From the NCBI GenBank assembly GCA_020633055.1, contig JACKEJ010000004.1, forward strand, positions 248,001-312,000: a stretch of 64,000 bases of DNA, in the 5' to 3' direction. The notes beneath the pieces were generated by a model. That model worked only from the letters and a program-made list of their open reading frames with translations. It ran no database searches and was not told the DNA's origin. The translations under genes and the position numbers were made by a program. Of the stretch, positions 16,392 through 24,892 are shown in pieces. The DNA comes from Sandaracinaceae bacterium (GTDB taxonomy: Bacteria > Myxococcota_A > Polyangia > Polyangiales > Houyiibacteriaceae). Positions within the stretch are counted from its first letter, which is position 1; each line of letters starts with the position of its first letter.

Positions 16392-17956
16392 GCGGCACCT
16401 TCCAGGTCCGCCACGATGGCGTCAATCTCGGTGCGGAGACGCGACTGCCGCGCGACGATGCGGGCGATCTCGGCGTTGAGCTCGCGGATGTCTACCTCCT
16501 TGCGGGTATCCTCCCGCTCTACGTATGAGGAGACCGCGATGTTGTACGAGTTTTCCGCGATGACGGAGTGGGGAACGACTTTGGCGAAGTGGTCCACGTT
16601 CTGCCGGGCCACATACGCGTCCAACACCTTCGTGTGGTGCTCGGGGGCCAGGTGGTTCTTGTTGCCCACGCGCGTGAACTCAGCGCTCGCGTCGATGAAG
16701 AGGACGGCGTCGTCCTGCTTCGACTTCTTCAGCACGATGATGCAGGTGGCGATGGTGGCGCCGAAGAAGAGGTCTGGCGGGAGCTGGATGACGGCGTCCA
16801 CGTAGTTGTTGTCGAGCAGATACTTGCGGATCTTCTGCTCTGCGCCGCTTCGATAGAGCACACCCGGGAACTCGACGATGGCGGCCGTGCCGTTCACCGC
16901 GAGCCACTTGAGGATGTGCATGGCAAAGGCGAGGTCGGCCTTGGACTTCGGGGCCAATACACCTGCCGGCGAGAAGCGCGGGTCGTTGATCAGCGTGGGG
17001 TTGGCGTCGCCCTCCCAGTTGATCGAGTAGGGGGGGTTGCTGACGATGGCTTCGAAGGGCTCGTCATCCCAGTGCTTCGGGTCGATCAGCGTGTCCCCAT
17101 GAGCGATGTCGAACTTCTCGAAGTTGACGTCGTGCAGGAACATGTTGATGCGGGCCAGGTTGTAGGTGGTCAGGTTGATCTCCTGACCGTAGAACCCCTG
17201 CCGCACGTTCTCCTTGCCCAGCACCTTCACGAACTTCAGCAAGAGCGACCCGGAGCCGCACGCCGGGTCGTAGACCTTGTTCACCTCGGTCTTGCCGACG
17301 ACCGTGATGCGCGCGAGCAGCTCGCTGACTTCTTGCGGCGTGAAGAATTCGCCCCCGGACTTCCCCGCGCTGGAGGCGTACATGGTCATCAGGTACTCGT
17401 AGGCGTCGCCGAACGCGTCGATGCTGTTGTCGGCGAAGTCGCCCAGCTTGAGGTCGCCGATGGCGTCGAGCAGCTTCACCAGCTTCTCGTTGCGCTTTGC
17501 GACAGTCGGCCCGAGCTTCTGGCTGTTCACATCAAGGTCATCGAACAGGCCCTGAATGTCCGCCTCGCTCTCGGTGCCTACCGCGGAGCCCTCGATGTTC
17601 TTGAACACCCGCTCCAGGGTCATGTTGAGGTTCTCGTCCTGGTCGGCGCGCTTGCGGACGTTGGCGAACAACTCAGAAGGAAGGATGTAGAAGCCTCGCT
17701 CGGCGACGGTCTCCCTGCGGCCGAGTTCGGCCTTCTTGTCCGAGATCGCGGCGTAGTTGAAGGTGCGGTCCCCAGCGGCGCGCTCCTGTTCGTTGACGTA
17801 GGCGGTCAGGTTCTCGGAGATGAAGCGGTAGAACAGCATGCCGAGGACGTAGGACTTGAAGTCCCAGCCATCCACCGAGCCACGTAGGTCGTTGGCGATA
17901 CGCCAGATGGTCTTGTGTAGCTCGGCGCGCTGCGCGTCACGGGTGCTGGGCTGCAT
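16388..17956 (-). CDS. hsdM: Type I restriction-modification DNA methyltransferase subunit
   Basis: 522 residues, ATG 17956, the usual HsdM length. The N-terminal helical HsdM_N domain includes GWDFKSYVLGMLFYRFISE. It is followed by the S-adenosylmethionine motif DPACGSGSLLL (around residue 229) and the N6-adenine catalytic motif NPPYSINW (around residue 303), then QKIRKYLLDNNYVDAVIQLPPDLF, typical of this family. It needs HsdS to bind DNA, so with hsdS truncated it is probably inactive unless a specificity subunit is supplied in trans. No hsdR gene is present in the window. A long inverted repeat lies 24-61 bp upstream of the start. Confidence 0.93.
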   Translation of the reverse strand: MQPSTRDAQRAELHKTIWRIANDLRGSVDGWDFKSYVLGMLFYRFISENLTAYVNEQERAAGDRTFNYAAISDKKAELGRRETVAERGFYILPSELFANVRKRADQDENLNMTLERVFKNIEGSAVGTESEADIQGLFDDLDVNSQKLGPTVAKRNEKLVKLLDAIGDLKLGDFADNSIDAFGDAYEYLMTMYASSAGKSGGEFFTPQEVSELLARITVVGKTEVNKVYDPACGSGSLLLKFVKVLGKENVRQGFYGQEINLTTYNLARINMFLHDVNFEKFDIAHGDTLIDPKHWDDEPFEAIVSNPPYSINWEGDANPTLINDPRFSPAGVLAPKSKADLAFAMHILKWLAVNGTAAIVEFPGVLYRSGAEQKIRKYLLDNNYVDAVIQLPPDLFFGATIATCIIVLKKSKQDDAVLFIDASAEFTRVGNKNHLAPEHHTKVLDAYVARQNVDHFAKVVPHSVIAENSYNIAVSSYVEREDTRKEVDIRELNAEIARIVARQSRLRTEIDAIVADLEGAA

Positions 17957-17979
17957 GGGGCTTTCGGGTAGGTGAGACG

Positions 17980-18017
17980 GGCCGCGAGTCTACGGGAAGA
18001 CCCCATGGCTCGCGGCC
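17980..18017. terminator. Stem-loop between the Uma2 gene and hsdM
   Basis: Nine-base arms GGCCGCGAG (17980-17988) and CTCGCGGCC (18009-18017), with inner GGG/CCC pairing. The plus-strand copy is followed by ATTTT. It lies between the stop of the Uma2-type gene and the start of hsdM. It could end uma2 transcription or act as a leader element or operator for hsdM; the sequence does not decide. Confidence 0.4.
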
Positions 18018-18182
18018 ATTTTCGACTCCGCGTCGGTGTCCTGACCGATGGAGCGCTCACGGCTCATGTGGACGAGTGCGGCAGCGCCACACAGGGGGGC
18101 AGCGCGGCGAGCCGCAGGTGAGCTCCACGAAGGAGTCGTCCTGGTGCACGGCTGACCGGTCCACACAGGTGGAGCGCCGCGC

Positions 18183-18761
18183 TCAGCCCGCGATCGGCAG
18201 GAACAGGCGCTGGATGGCGAGCTCGACGGCGTCGAAGGGCGCGATGCGCGCCACCGTCGTGTCGTCGTAGCTGCCCGCGAGGACCCAGCGTCCGTCCACG
18301 AGCTCGAACGCCTCGAGGGTGCGCGCATCCACGTCCACAATCCAGTAGTAGCCCACGCCGTGCTGCGCGTAGAGCGCGCGTTTGGTCACGCGGTCCCGCG
18401 CCGCCGTGCTGGGGGACAGCACCTCGCACACCCAGTCCGGAGTGACGTCGATCGGACGCAGCTCGCCAGGGTCCGGCAAGCGCTCGCGACGCCAGCCCGC
18501 GAGGTCGGGCCTCACGATGTCGTGCGCACCCAGCTGCACGTCGACCTCCACGAAGATCCACCAGCCCCCGGGCCCCCCGTGTCCGTCGTCGTCATCGTAG
18601 GCGCGGCCCACGAAGCTGCGCAGCGCGCCCTGGGCCTTCGAGTGCTTGGGGAGTGGTGCAGGAGCCGTGATGACCTGCCCCGCCAGCACCTCGGCGCGCA
18701 CGTGGTCGGGGAGGCGCAGCAGGTCGTCGTACGTGGCGAGCTTGGCGACGGGCGCGGACAC
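18183..18761 (-). CDS. Uma2-family (DUF820) PD-(D/E)XK nuclease-like protein
   Basis: 192 residues from GTG 18761. It shows the Uma2 pattern: N-terminal TYDDLLRLPDHVRAEVLAGQVI, then GGWWIFVEVDVQLGAHDIVRPDLAGWRRERLP (acidic ED/PD residues of the nuclease core), then PDWVCEVLSPSTAARDRVTKRALYAQHGVGYYWIVDVD, matching the conserved E-x-LSPST...K...Y motif. Family members have a restriction-endonuclease-like fold, but their biological role is mostly unknown; they are abundant in cyanobacteria and myxobacteria. It lies upstream of the RM remnant on the same strand. Confidence 0.88.
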   Translation of the reverse strand: MSAPVAKLATYDDLLRLPDHVRAEVLAGQVITAPAPLPKHSKAQGALRSFVGRAYDDDDGHGGPGGWWIFVEVDVQLGAHDIVRPDLAGWRRERLPDPGELRPIDVTPDWVCEVLSPSTAARDRVTKRALYAQHGVGYYWIVDVDARTLEAFELVDGRWVLAGSYDDTTVARIAPFDAVELAIQRLFLPIAG

Positions 18762-18794
18762 GCATCGAGCCTAGCACGGGGCCGTGCGTATCCG

Positions 18795-21056
18795 TCAGCT
18801 GCGCCGTGCCGAGCGTCCCCCACGCGAGGGCCGGTACAGGGCCGCCGAACAGCGAGACGAGCGCCGACGCCACAGCACGACCAGGCCAGCGACGAGGAGC
18901 GAGCCCAGCGCCCATCCTGTCGACGACCCTGTGGATGCAATCCCGCACGAGCCGCCGGCCAGCCTCCCCGGTGGCACGGGCAACCGACAAGCGCTCGTGC
19001 AGGTGCCGCCGTCCGCGCCGTTGTCCGGTCCCTCGTCGCACTCCTCGCCGTCGTCCAGCGCGCCGTCGCCACAACGTGCCGACGTTCGCCCCACGCAGCC
19101 CACGGCGCAGCGGCCCGGCATCCCGTTGTCGGGGCCGTCGTCGCAGAGCTCGCCCGCCGCCGCGTTCACCACCCCGTCGCCGCAGGCTGCCGGGCTGCAG
19201 TCCCCGTCGCACGCCTCGCTCGGCCCGCCCGTGTCGCAGGTCTCACCCGCCTCCACCACGCCGTTGCCACACACGCTCACCGTCGTGCCCGCGCAGTCCA
19301 GGGCGCAGCGGGTCGGCATGCCGTTGTTCGCGCCGTCGTCGCACACCTCGCTCGCCGTGGTGTTGAGCACGCCATCGCCGCACATCGCCATGCTGCAGTC
19401 GACGTTGCAGGTCGCGGACTCACCCGCCGTGTCGCAGTCTTCGCCGGCTTCGATGGTGCCGTTTCCACACGTCGCCGGTGTGGTCCCCATGCAGTTCGCG
19501 GCGCAGCGGGTCGGCAGGCCGTTGTCCGCGCCGTCGTCGCAGGTCTCCCCCGCGGCGGTGTTCACCACTGCGTCGCCGCACGAGACCATGGTGCAGTCCG
19601 CGTCACAGGTGGCGGTGGCCGTCCCGTCGTCGCAGCTCTCGCCCGCCTCCGCGACCGAGTTGCCGCAGGTGGGCGTGGTGATGCCGCCACAGTCCGCCGC
19701 GCACTCGTTTGGCATGCCGTTGTCGCCTCCGTCGTCACAGACTTCGCCAGCTTCGGTCACGCCGTTCCCACAGCTCGATGGGGTCAGCCCGCTGCAGGTG
19801 AGGTTGCACTGGTTCGGCTGCCCGTTGAGGGTACCGTCGTCGCAGGCGTCCACGCCCGTCTGCACCACGCCATCTCCGCAGCGCGCGCTCTCGCACGTGT
19901 TGCGGCACGCGTCCGTGTCGTCGTCGTTTCCATCGTCACAGTTCTCTCCGCGGTCGACCATGTTGTCTCCGCAGCACTCAGCGAGCGGATAGGACGGGAC
20001 CGCCACGTCGCTCACGGTGAGCGTGAAGGGCTCGCCCGCTGCGGATGCCGCGTCGACGCGGATCACGAGCCGGCCGGCGCAGGCCACCATCTCGAAGGGC
20101 ACGAGGCAGCTGTCCGGGCTGCTCCCGAGGAGCGTGCCACTCCCGTCGAACACGGCGATGCCAGCGGGAGCGCCAGACGTGCAAACCTGAATGCGCACGT
20201 TGCGCGCGCCCGCCAAGTCCACCGCCGCGAACACGTCTGGCGTGGCAAGGGCTCCATCATCGTCGCCATAGCAGGTGGTCGACGTGGAGTTGCGATGGGT
20301 GAACGTCCCCAACTGCGCGAGGGCGCCCAGCTCCACGGGCACCGCGAACGTGTCGCCGTCCAGGTAGCGCCAGAAGGTCTCCACCCTTGGCTGGTAGTAC
20401 GCGCAGTTGGGAGAGCTCGTCAGCGTCCCGGTCACGAACCCGTGGTCGTGGGTAGTGCATGCGTGGCTCAGCCGGTAGTCGATGTTCGCGAACGGCGCCG
20501 CGTCGCAGCGCAGGTCGTCGTCGTCTATGGCGCCCACGCAGGTGCCGAACAGATAGCCTCCACAACAAAGCCCCGTCTCGTACGCACAGCGGGTGCCTTC
20601 GCAACCAACGCCCAGCAGCTGGTCAGCCGACTCGTCCTCCCACGCGTCGAGCCCGAGCTGCAGCCCGTCGGGGGTCGTCGTCGCGTAGACGCGGTTGAAG
20701 ACGATCTCGTTCAGGTCGGACGACAGCGCGGGCGAGTCGAAGTCCTCGGTGTAGCAGCCGCTGCCCGCGCTCCAAGTCGCCCCGTTGAAACTCCCGACCT
20801 CGCGCGCACGCACGTAGTACGTGTGCTCGTCGGGCTGCCCAACCGCCCCGAAGAAGGCGAGGTCGGTGGCGGCGTGTGTCGTGTTGATCTCGCGCACGCG
20901 CACCTGCACCAGGATCGGACCGTCGCTGACTGTCTGCGCCCTGGTCTCGGATGGTGTCGCAAGGCCCCCCGCGAGCAACGCGAGAGCGACGAGCACGAAC
21001 GAGGCTCGCCGCGTCGACGGCAGACCGAAAAGACTGGAGGCGAACGAGGTGCTCAT
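18795..21056 (-). CDS. Secreted cysteine-rich repeat protein with MYXO-CTERM-like anchor
   Basis: 753 residues; ATG 21056 gives a signal peptide ending near SETRAQ. The first 350 or so residues form a beta-rich ectodomain containing YTEDFDSPALSS and CYGDDDG. Then come about ten copies of the myxobacterial cysteine-rich repeat (CGNGVVEAGETCDDG type, DUF4215-like) at roughly 18990-19975. The C-terminus has GGSCGIASTG, a hydrophobic helix (WALGSLLVAGLVVLW) and RRRSSR. That Cys, helix and Arg-cluster order matches the MYXO-CTERM sorting signal, so the protein is probably processed and displayed on the cell surface. About 20 residues after the Arg cluster are longer than usual. Confidence 0.85.
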   Translation of the reverse strand: MSTSFASSLFGLPSTRRASFVLVALALLAGGLATPSETRAQTVSDGPILVQVRVREINTTHAATDLAFFGAVGQPDEHTYYVRAREVGSFNGATWSAGSGCYTEDFDSPALSSDLNEIVFNRVYATTTPDGLQLGLDAWEDESADQLLGVGCEGTRCAYETGLCCGGYLFGTCVGAIDDDDLRCDAAPFANIDYRLSHACTTHDHGFVTGTLTSSPNCAYYQPRVETFWRYLDGDTFAVPVELGALAQLGTFTHRNSTSTTCYGDDDGALATPDVFAAVDLAGARNVRIQVCTSGAPAGIAVFDGSGTLLGSSPDSCLVPFEMVACAGRLVIRVDAASAAGEPFTLTVSDVAVPSYPLAECCGDNMVDRGENCDDGNDDDTDACRNTCESARCGDGVVQTGVDACDDGTLNGQPNQCNLTCSGLTPSSCGNGVTEAGEVCDDGGDNGMPNECAADCGGITTPTCGNSVAEAGESCDDGTATATCDADCTMVSCGDAVVNTAAGETCDDGADNGLPTRCAANCMGTTPATCGNGTIEAGEDCDTAGESATCNVDCSMAMCGDGVLNTTASEVCDDGANNGMPTRCALDCAGTTVSVCGNGVVEAGETCDTGGPSEACDGDCSPAACGDGVVNAAAGELCDDGPDNGMPGRCAVGCVGRTSARCGDGALDDGEECDEGPDNGADGGTCTSACRLPVPPGRLAGGSCGIASTGSSTGWALGSLLVAGLVVLWRRRSSRCSAALYRPSRGGRSARRS
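18990..19975 (-). repeat. About ten tandem cysteine-rich repeats inside the MYXO-CTERM-like protein
   Basis: Units of roughly 30-35 codons each begin CGN/CGD and contain CDDG or CDTG, with four to six cysteines per unit. Copies alternate between CGDGVVNAAAG-like and CGNGVVEAGE-like types, suggesting duplication of a two-unit block. Related at DNA level, so a likely site of copy number change. Confidence 0.75.
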
Positions 21057-21134
21057 GGGTTCCTTCCAGCGACGTGGAGCGCAAGCTCGAGTGCGCACGT
21101 CCACTTCGGGTGCATGGACGCCATGTGTTCATGT

Positions 21135-21163
21135 ACGATACTTTGTGCACCCAGCGGAAACAA
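21135..21163 (-). promoter_or_regulatory. Weak promoter candidate for the cysteine-rich repeat protein
   Basis: On the minus strand TTGTTT and TATCGT are separated by 17 bp, about 80 bp upstream of the ATG at 21056, in an AT-richer gap shared with the divergent ASPIC gene. The hexamers match the consensus only partly. Confidence 0.22.
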
Positions 21164-21252
21164 TTGTGGCTTTAGAGGTTTCGATGTGTGTCGCTCCAGG
21201 GCGCTTCAGTCGCGGTGGTTGGGCGCCGACGCCGCTCGGAGGCGAGCGCTGA

Positions 21253-22866
21253 ATGTTCCCATGTAGGCGCGCCCTGCGAGCCTCCTTGCAGCTCGCTTGG
21301 TCGCTCGCCGCAGTGGGGTGCCACATGCACGGTTCCGATGATGGTGTGTCACGCGCGCCCCACGCCCTCGGGTTCGCATCGGCCGCGTTCTTTCCGACGC
21401 ACCATCACGTCGTGCCACCCACGGCGGACGACTGGGCATGGGCCTACTACCAACAAGCGGGCGGCGTCGCGCTCGGAGACGTGGACGGGGACGGCGCCGA
21501 GGATCTCTTCGCCTCGGGTGGCGTGGGCCCGCACAGCCTCTTCCGCAACAACGGCGACGGGACGTTCGCCGACTGGTCGCACGTCCTCCCCAGCGTCGTC
21601 GGGTTCGTCTCCAGCGCCACGTTTGCAGACATCGACGGTGATGGGGACGACGACCTGCTCCTGTCGCATCTCTTGGCGTCGCGAGGCTTGACCTTGTGGC
21701 GGAACGACGAGGGGGTGTTCGTGGACGTCACCGAGGAGGCCGGGCTGGGCGGATTCGTGACCGAAGCGGCTTGGAGCGTCACCTTTGCGGACGTCGATCA
21801 CGACCAAGACCTCGACTTCTTCGTCGCGCAGTGGCTGCACTGGACGACCCCCGAACCCATCGTGAGTCCACACGTGTTCTGCAACGACGGGCGCGGCGCA
21901 TTTCGAGACTGTTCGGCGTGGTCGGGGCTGAACCCATACTTCTCCGAGCAGGTGGACGCGAGCTTCACGGCGACCTTCGCGGACCTCGATGAAGACGGGG
22001 CTCCCGATCTGCTCCTCGCAGCGGACTACGGGAGGAGTCGCATCTTCCGTGGACTCGGAGACGGACGCTTCGGCGACTTCGCGACCTCGAGCGTGCTCTC
22101 TATCGATCTCGGGATGGGGTCCGTCGTGGACGACTTCGACGCGGATGGTCACCTCGACTGGTTCGTCACCGCGGTGCACTTCCCCGTCGGGGGCGGGAAC
22201 GATAAAGGCAATCGGCTGATGCTCGGAGACGGTACGGGCCGTTTGGTCGACGTCACCAGCACATCAGGCGCGGGCGACGGCGGGTGGGGGTAGGCGGCCT
22301 GCGCGGCGGACTTCGATCTCGACGGAGACCGGGACGTGTTCCACGTCAACGGCTATCGAGCCCGGCCCTTCAACCCGCTCGCAGCGTTTGCCGTGACCGA
22401 CGCGCAGCGCATGTTCCTGAACGACGGGCACGCGCACTTCACGGACGTCGCATCCCTCGTGGGGCTCTCGGACACGGCCCACACGACCTCGACGGTCTGC
22501 GCCGACCTCGACCTGGACGGTGACGTGGACATCGTGACCCTGGAGGTGGACGGGGTGCTGCGCGCCTACGAGAACACGCTCCGCTCCGACCGCCACTTCG
22601 TGGCGCTGGACCTCGAAGGCCGCTATCGCAACCGCGCGGCCGTCGGGGCACGAGTCGTGGTGCGTTCGCTGCATGGCGTGCAGGTTCGCGAGCGCCGCAT
22701 CGACAACACCCACGCCTCTGGCGCCAGCCAGCGCCTGCACTTCGGTGTAGGCACCGCGACGAGCGTGGACGTGTCCGTGCGCTGGCCCGACGGCGCAGAG
22801 AGCCAGCACGAAGGCTTGCGCGTCGATCGCGTTCACTTGCTGAGACACCCAGCGCTCGCCCGCTGA
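21253..22866 (+). pseudogene. FG-GAP/ASPIC-UnbV (CRTAC1-type) lipoprotein interrupted by an in-frame TAG
   Basis: One frame of 538 codons runs from ATG 21253 to the stop at 22866, broken only by TAG at 22291-22293. Signal peptide with lipobox LAAVGC. FG-GAP calcium-binding loops occur as DVDGDGAEDLF, DIDGDGDDDLL, DVDHDQDLDFF, DLDEDGAPDLL and DFDADGHLDWF before the stop, and as DFDLDGDRDVF and DLDLDGDVDIV after it. The ASPIC/UnbV domain (GARVVVRSLHGVQVRERR, SVDVSVRWPDGAES) follows. The stop sits where relatives read GWGW, so TGG to TAG is the likely change. As read, only a 346-residue fragment lacking the ASPIC domain is made. A second ATG at 22336 could start the distal part. Confidence 0.8.
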
Positions 22867-23178
22867 CCGACCCACCAGACTACGTGACGCGCTCGTCGAG
22901 GCCATGGCGTGGCGGGATCGCAAGCAGCTGCGCGTCCGGGTGGAGGCCGTCGAGGAAGGGTCTGCAGCGGCAATTGGCGCCCTCGACGAGGTCGAGTCCA
23001 TCGCGCAGCGCGAGGCGCCACAGACCCTGGAGCAGCAGCGCTGACGCGACGTCGCGGTGAGCCACGAGCCGAGTGGTCGCTGGGCGCGCAGGGCTCGGCT
23101 GACGCGAAGGCGCGGCGGTGGGATCAGCGTCCAGGATTTTCCGACGCAGCGACGGACGTGTTGCGTCTAAGATGACGC
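22867..23178. other. Intergenic stretch, possible coding remnant on the minus strand
   Basis: No complete gene. On the minus strand the frame ending at 22880 has 55 residues of protein-like sequence (VASALLLQGLWRLALRDG, DLVEGANCRCRPFLDG, LLAIPPRHGLDERVT). It has no clear start or family and may be the 3' remnant of a lost gene. Nothing else is supported. Confidence 0.3.
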
Positions 23179-24666
23179 GTGGCTGGAGTGGCTCATCGGG
23201 TTGCATGGTTCGGCATCGCGGGGACGCTCCTGTGCGCGGCCTGCGGACAGCACCCGCCGCCACGCCGCTACGAGCCGTGCGTGATGGAGTTCACGGCGCC
23301 CCAGACGTTGCCCGGCGACGAACCTCTCGGGCAGCCGCGCCCCACAGCCGCGCTCGAACACTCCACGGAGCACGGCTGGGCCGTGTTGGCGCAGGCGTTC
23401 GGCGACACGGACGGCAATGGTGAGGTCGCCCTTGTGTTCGAGCACCACGGGGCTCCCTTGGGCGACCGGCGTCACGCGGTGTACTTCGATGCACGCAACT
23501 CGGACGGCGCCAGGAGCGAAGCGCTGCTCGATGTGTCGCCTGCACGGACCCTGCTGGCATTCGAGTCCGATGGCGAAGCGTTCGTGGTGGACACGAGGAC
23601 CGACGCGCACTGGACCCTGGGTCTCTTGGCCGAGCTGCCCGACTACATCCGCGAGCGGAAGCGAGGCCGCCGCGACGATGTCCGTTTCGTGGATGAGCGC
23701 CGCGTGGTGATGTGGACGGGCTCGCAGCGCCTCGAGTTGATCGACTTCCGGCTGAACGAGCACACCGTGCTCCTCGATCAGCCGGGCTGGCTCGCGACGC
23801 TCACGTTCCGCGCCGGATGGGTCGTGGTCGACCTGATGGATGCCCCGCCACCCGCGACGCTCGAGGAGGAATACCGGAGAGACGAGGCATTGTACGCGGC
23901 CTACGTTCGGGAGCACGGCACCCGTGCGTTCACGGCCACGACGCGCGAATCCCGCATTTGGGCGCGGGGTGGCATCGAGCCTCGAGCGAATCAACGCTGG
24001 GCCGTCCACGTGGCCACCGGCGTCCGCGTCTCCGCGGCAGGCAGCGCGCTCTGGCCCGCGGCGTGGGGTCTGGTCCGCTTGAGCGCCGACGGGCGGCTCG
24101 TGGTGGCAACGCTGGACGGCACGGAAGTCGTGGCCGCCACGGACTGCTTCGGCGAGGTGCTCGTCGTCCCCGGGGTCGTGCAGCCCGGCGTGGCCCACGA
24201 GTGCGGGCGGAACGGGGTCTGGTGGGTCGGTGTGCAGGGTGCGCCGCTGGAGGTGCGCACGGTCGTCCACGATCCCTCGCAGATTCGCACCGTCGAGGAA
24301 GCTCGCGCTCTCGTCGGGCAGACGACCGTCTGGGCGTTCAGGCCGGACGGGACCTACTTCGAGACCAGCGAGGGCGACTACGCGCAAGGCGAAAACGTCA
24401 TGGTCGATCCCGAGAACGCGCGTGCATGGAGCATCACCTCCGCGCCGGGCTACGCGGCGCTCAACGTCGACCGACGCCCTGCACCCAATGGCTTCTCCTA
24501 CGTGGACACGGTCGCGAGCAGCACCGGTGCGTTCTTTCGCGTCGACGACGTCTGGCGTAGCGCTTCGGCTCCTCGCGAAGAGAGGGCCTGCGTCCATGCA
24601 GACTACCTGGCGCGCGAGCTGTGGGGCCGCTGCATCCACCTCCCGTCTCGAATGGCCCAATCGTAG
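23179..24666 (+). CDS. Uncharacterised lipoprotein
   Basis: 495 residues from GTG 23179 (a second GTG is at 23188). Signal peptide with lipobox LLCAAC. The mature protein is rich in short beta strands with repeated 'lookup' phrases such as FEHHGAPLGDRR, VVMWTGSQRLELIDFRL and VGQTTVWAFRPDG. It looks like a beta-propeller or WD-like ectodomain, but I cannot name a family. It stands alone between the broken ASPIC gene and the degenerate region. A gap of about 226 bp with no supported gene follows. Confidence 0.65.
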   Translation: MAGVAHRVAWFGIAGTLLCAACGQHPPPRRYEPCVMEFTAPQTLPGDEPLGQPRPTAALEHSTEHGWAVLAQAFGDTDGNGEVALVFEHHGAPLGDRRHAVYFDARNSDGARSEALLDVSPARTLLAFESDGEAFVVDTRTDAHWTLGLLAELPDYIRERKRGRRDDVRFVDERRVVMWTGSQRLELIDFRLNEHTVLLDQPGWLATLTFRAGWVVVDLMDAPPPATLEEEYRRDEALYAAYVREHGTRAFTATTRESRIWARGGIEPRANQRWAVHVATGVRVSAAGSALWPAAWGLVRLSADGRLVVATLDGTEVVAATDCFGEVLVVPGVVQPGVAHECGRNGVWWVGVQGAPLEVRTVVHDPSQIRTVEEARALVGQTTVWAFRPDGTYFETSEGDYAQGENVMVDPENARAWSITSAPGYAALNVDRRPAPNGFSYVDTVASSTGAFFRVDDVWRSASAPREERACVHADYLARELWGRCIHLPSRMAQS

Positions 24667-24892
24667 TCTGCGGCGACCGCCTCCGAGAGGTGCCCGAGCG
24701 TGACCTCCAGCGCGGCCGCCCAGGGTCTCGGGACCGTCGGCACGCGCACCTTGGTGCAGCTGTGCTTCGACCACCTGGCATGCGACCGCCCGCAGCTGCT
24801 CCGTGGCGCTGCCAATGGAGGGAGCCGCGTGATCGCGGAGCGTTGCGGCGTTCAGGTGGAAGGTCGGCTCGGGACTCCCTAAAGGGGAGATC

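Noticed and set aside
18990..19975. CRISPR-like array from regular repeats near 19-20 kb
   Set aside because: The repeats are in frame, code for cysteine-rich units and have no uniform spacers.
18360..21266. 968-codon plus-strand open frame opposite the cysteine-rich repeat protein
   Set aside because: Composition follows the repeat of the real gene on the other strand; no signal, motif or ribosome site.
24667..24892. Small plus-strand frame of 60 codons at 24700-24882
   Set aside because: No ribosome site, family or conservation signal; left as an intergenic gap.
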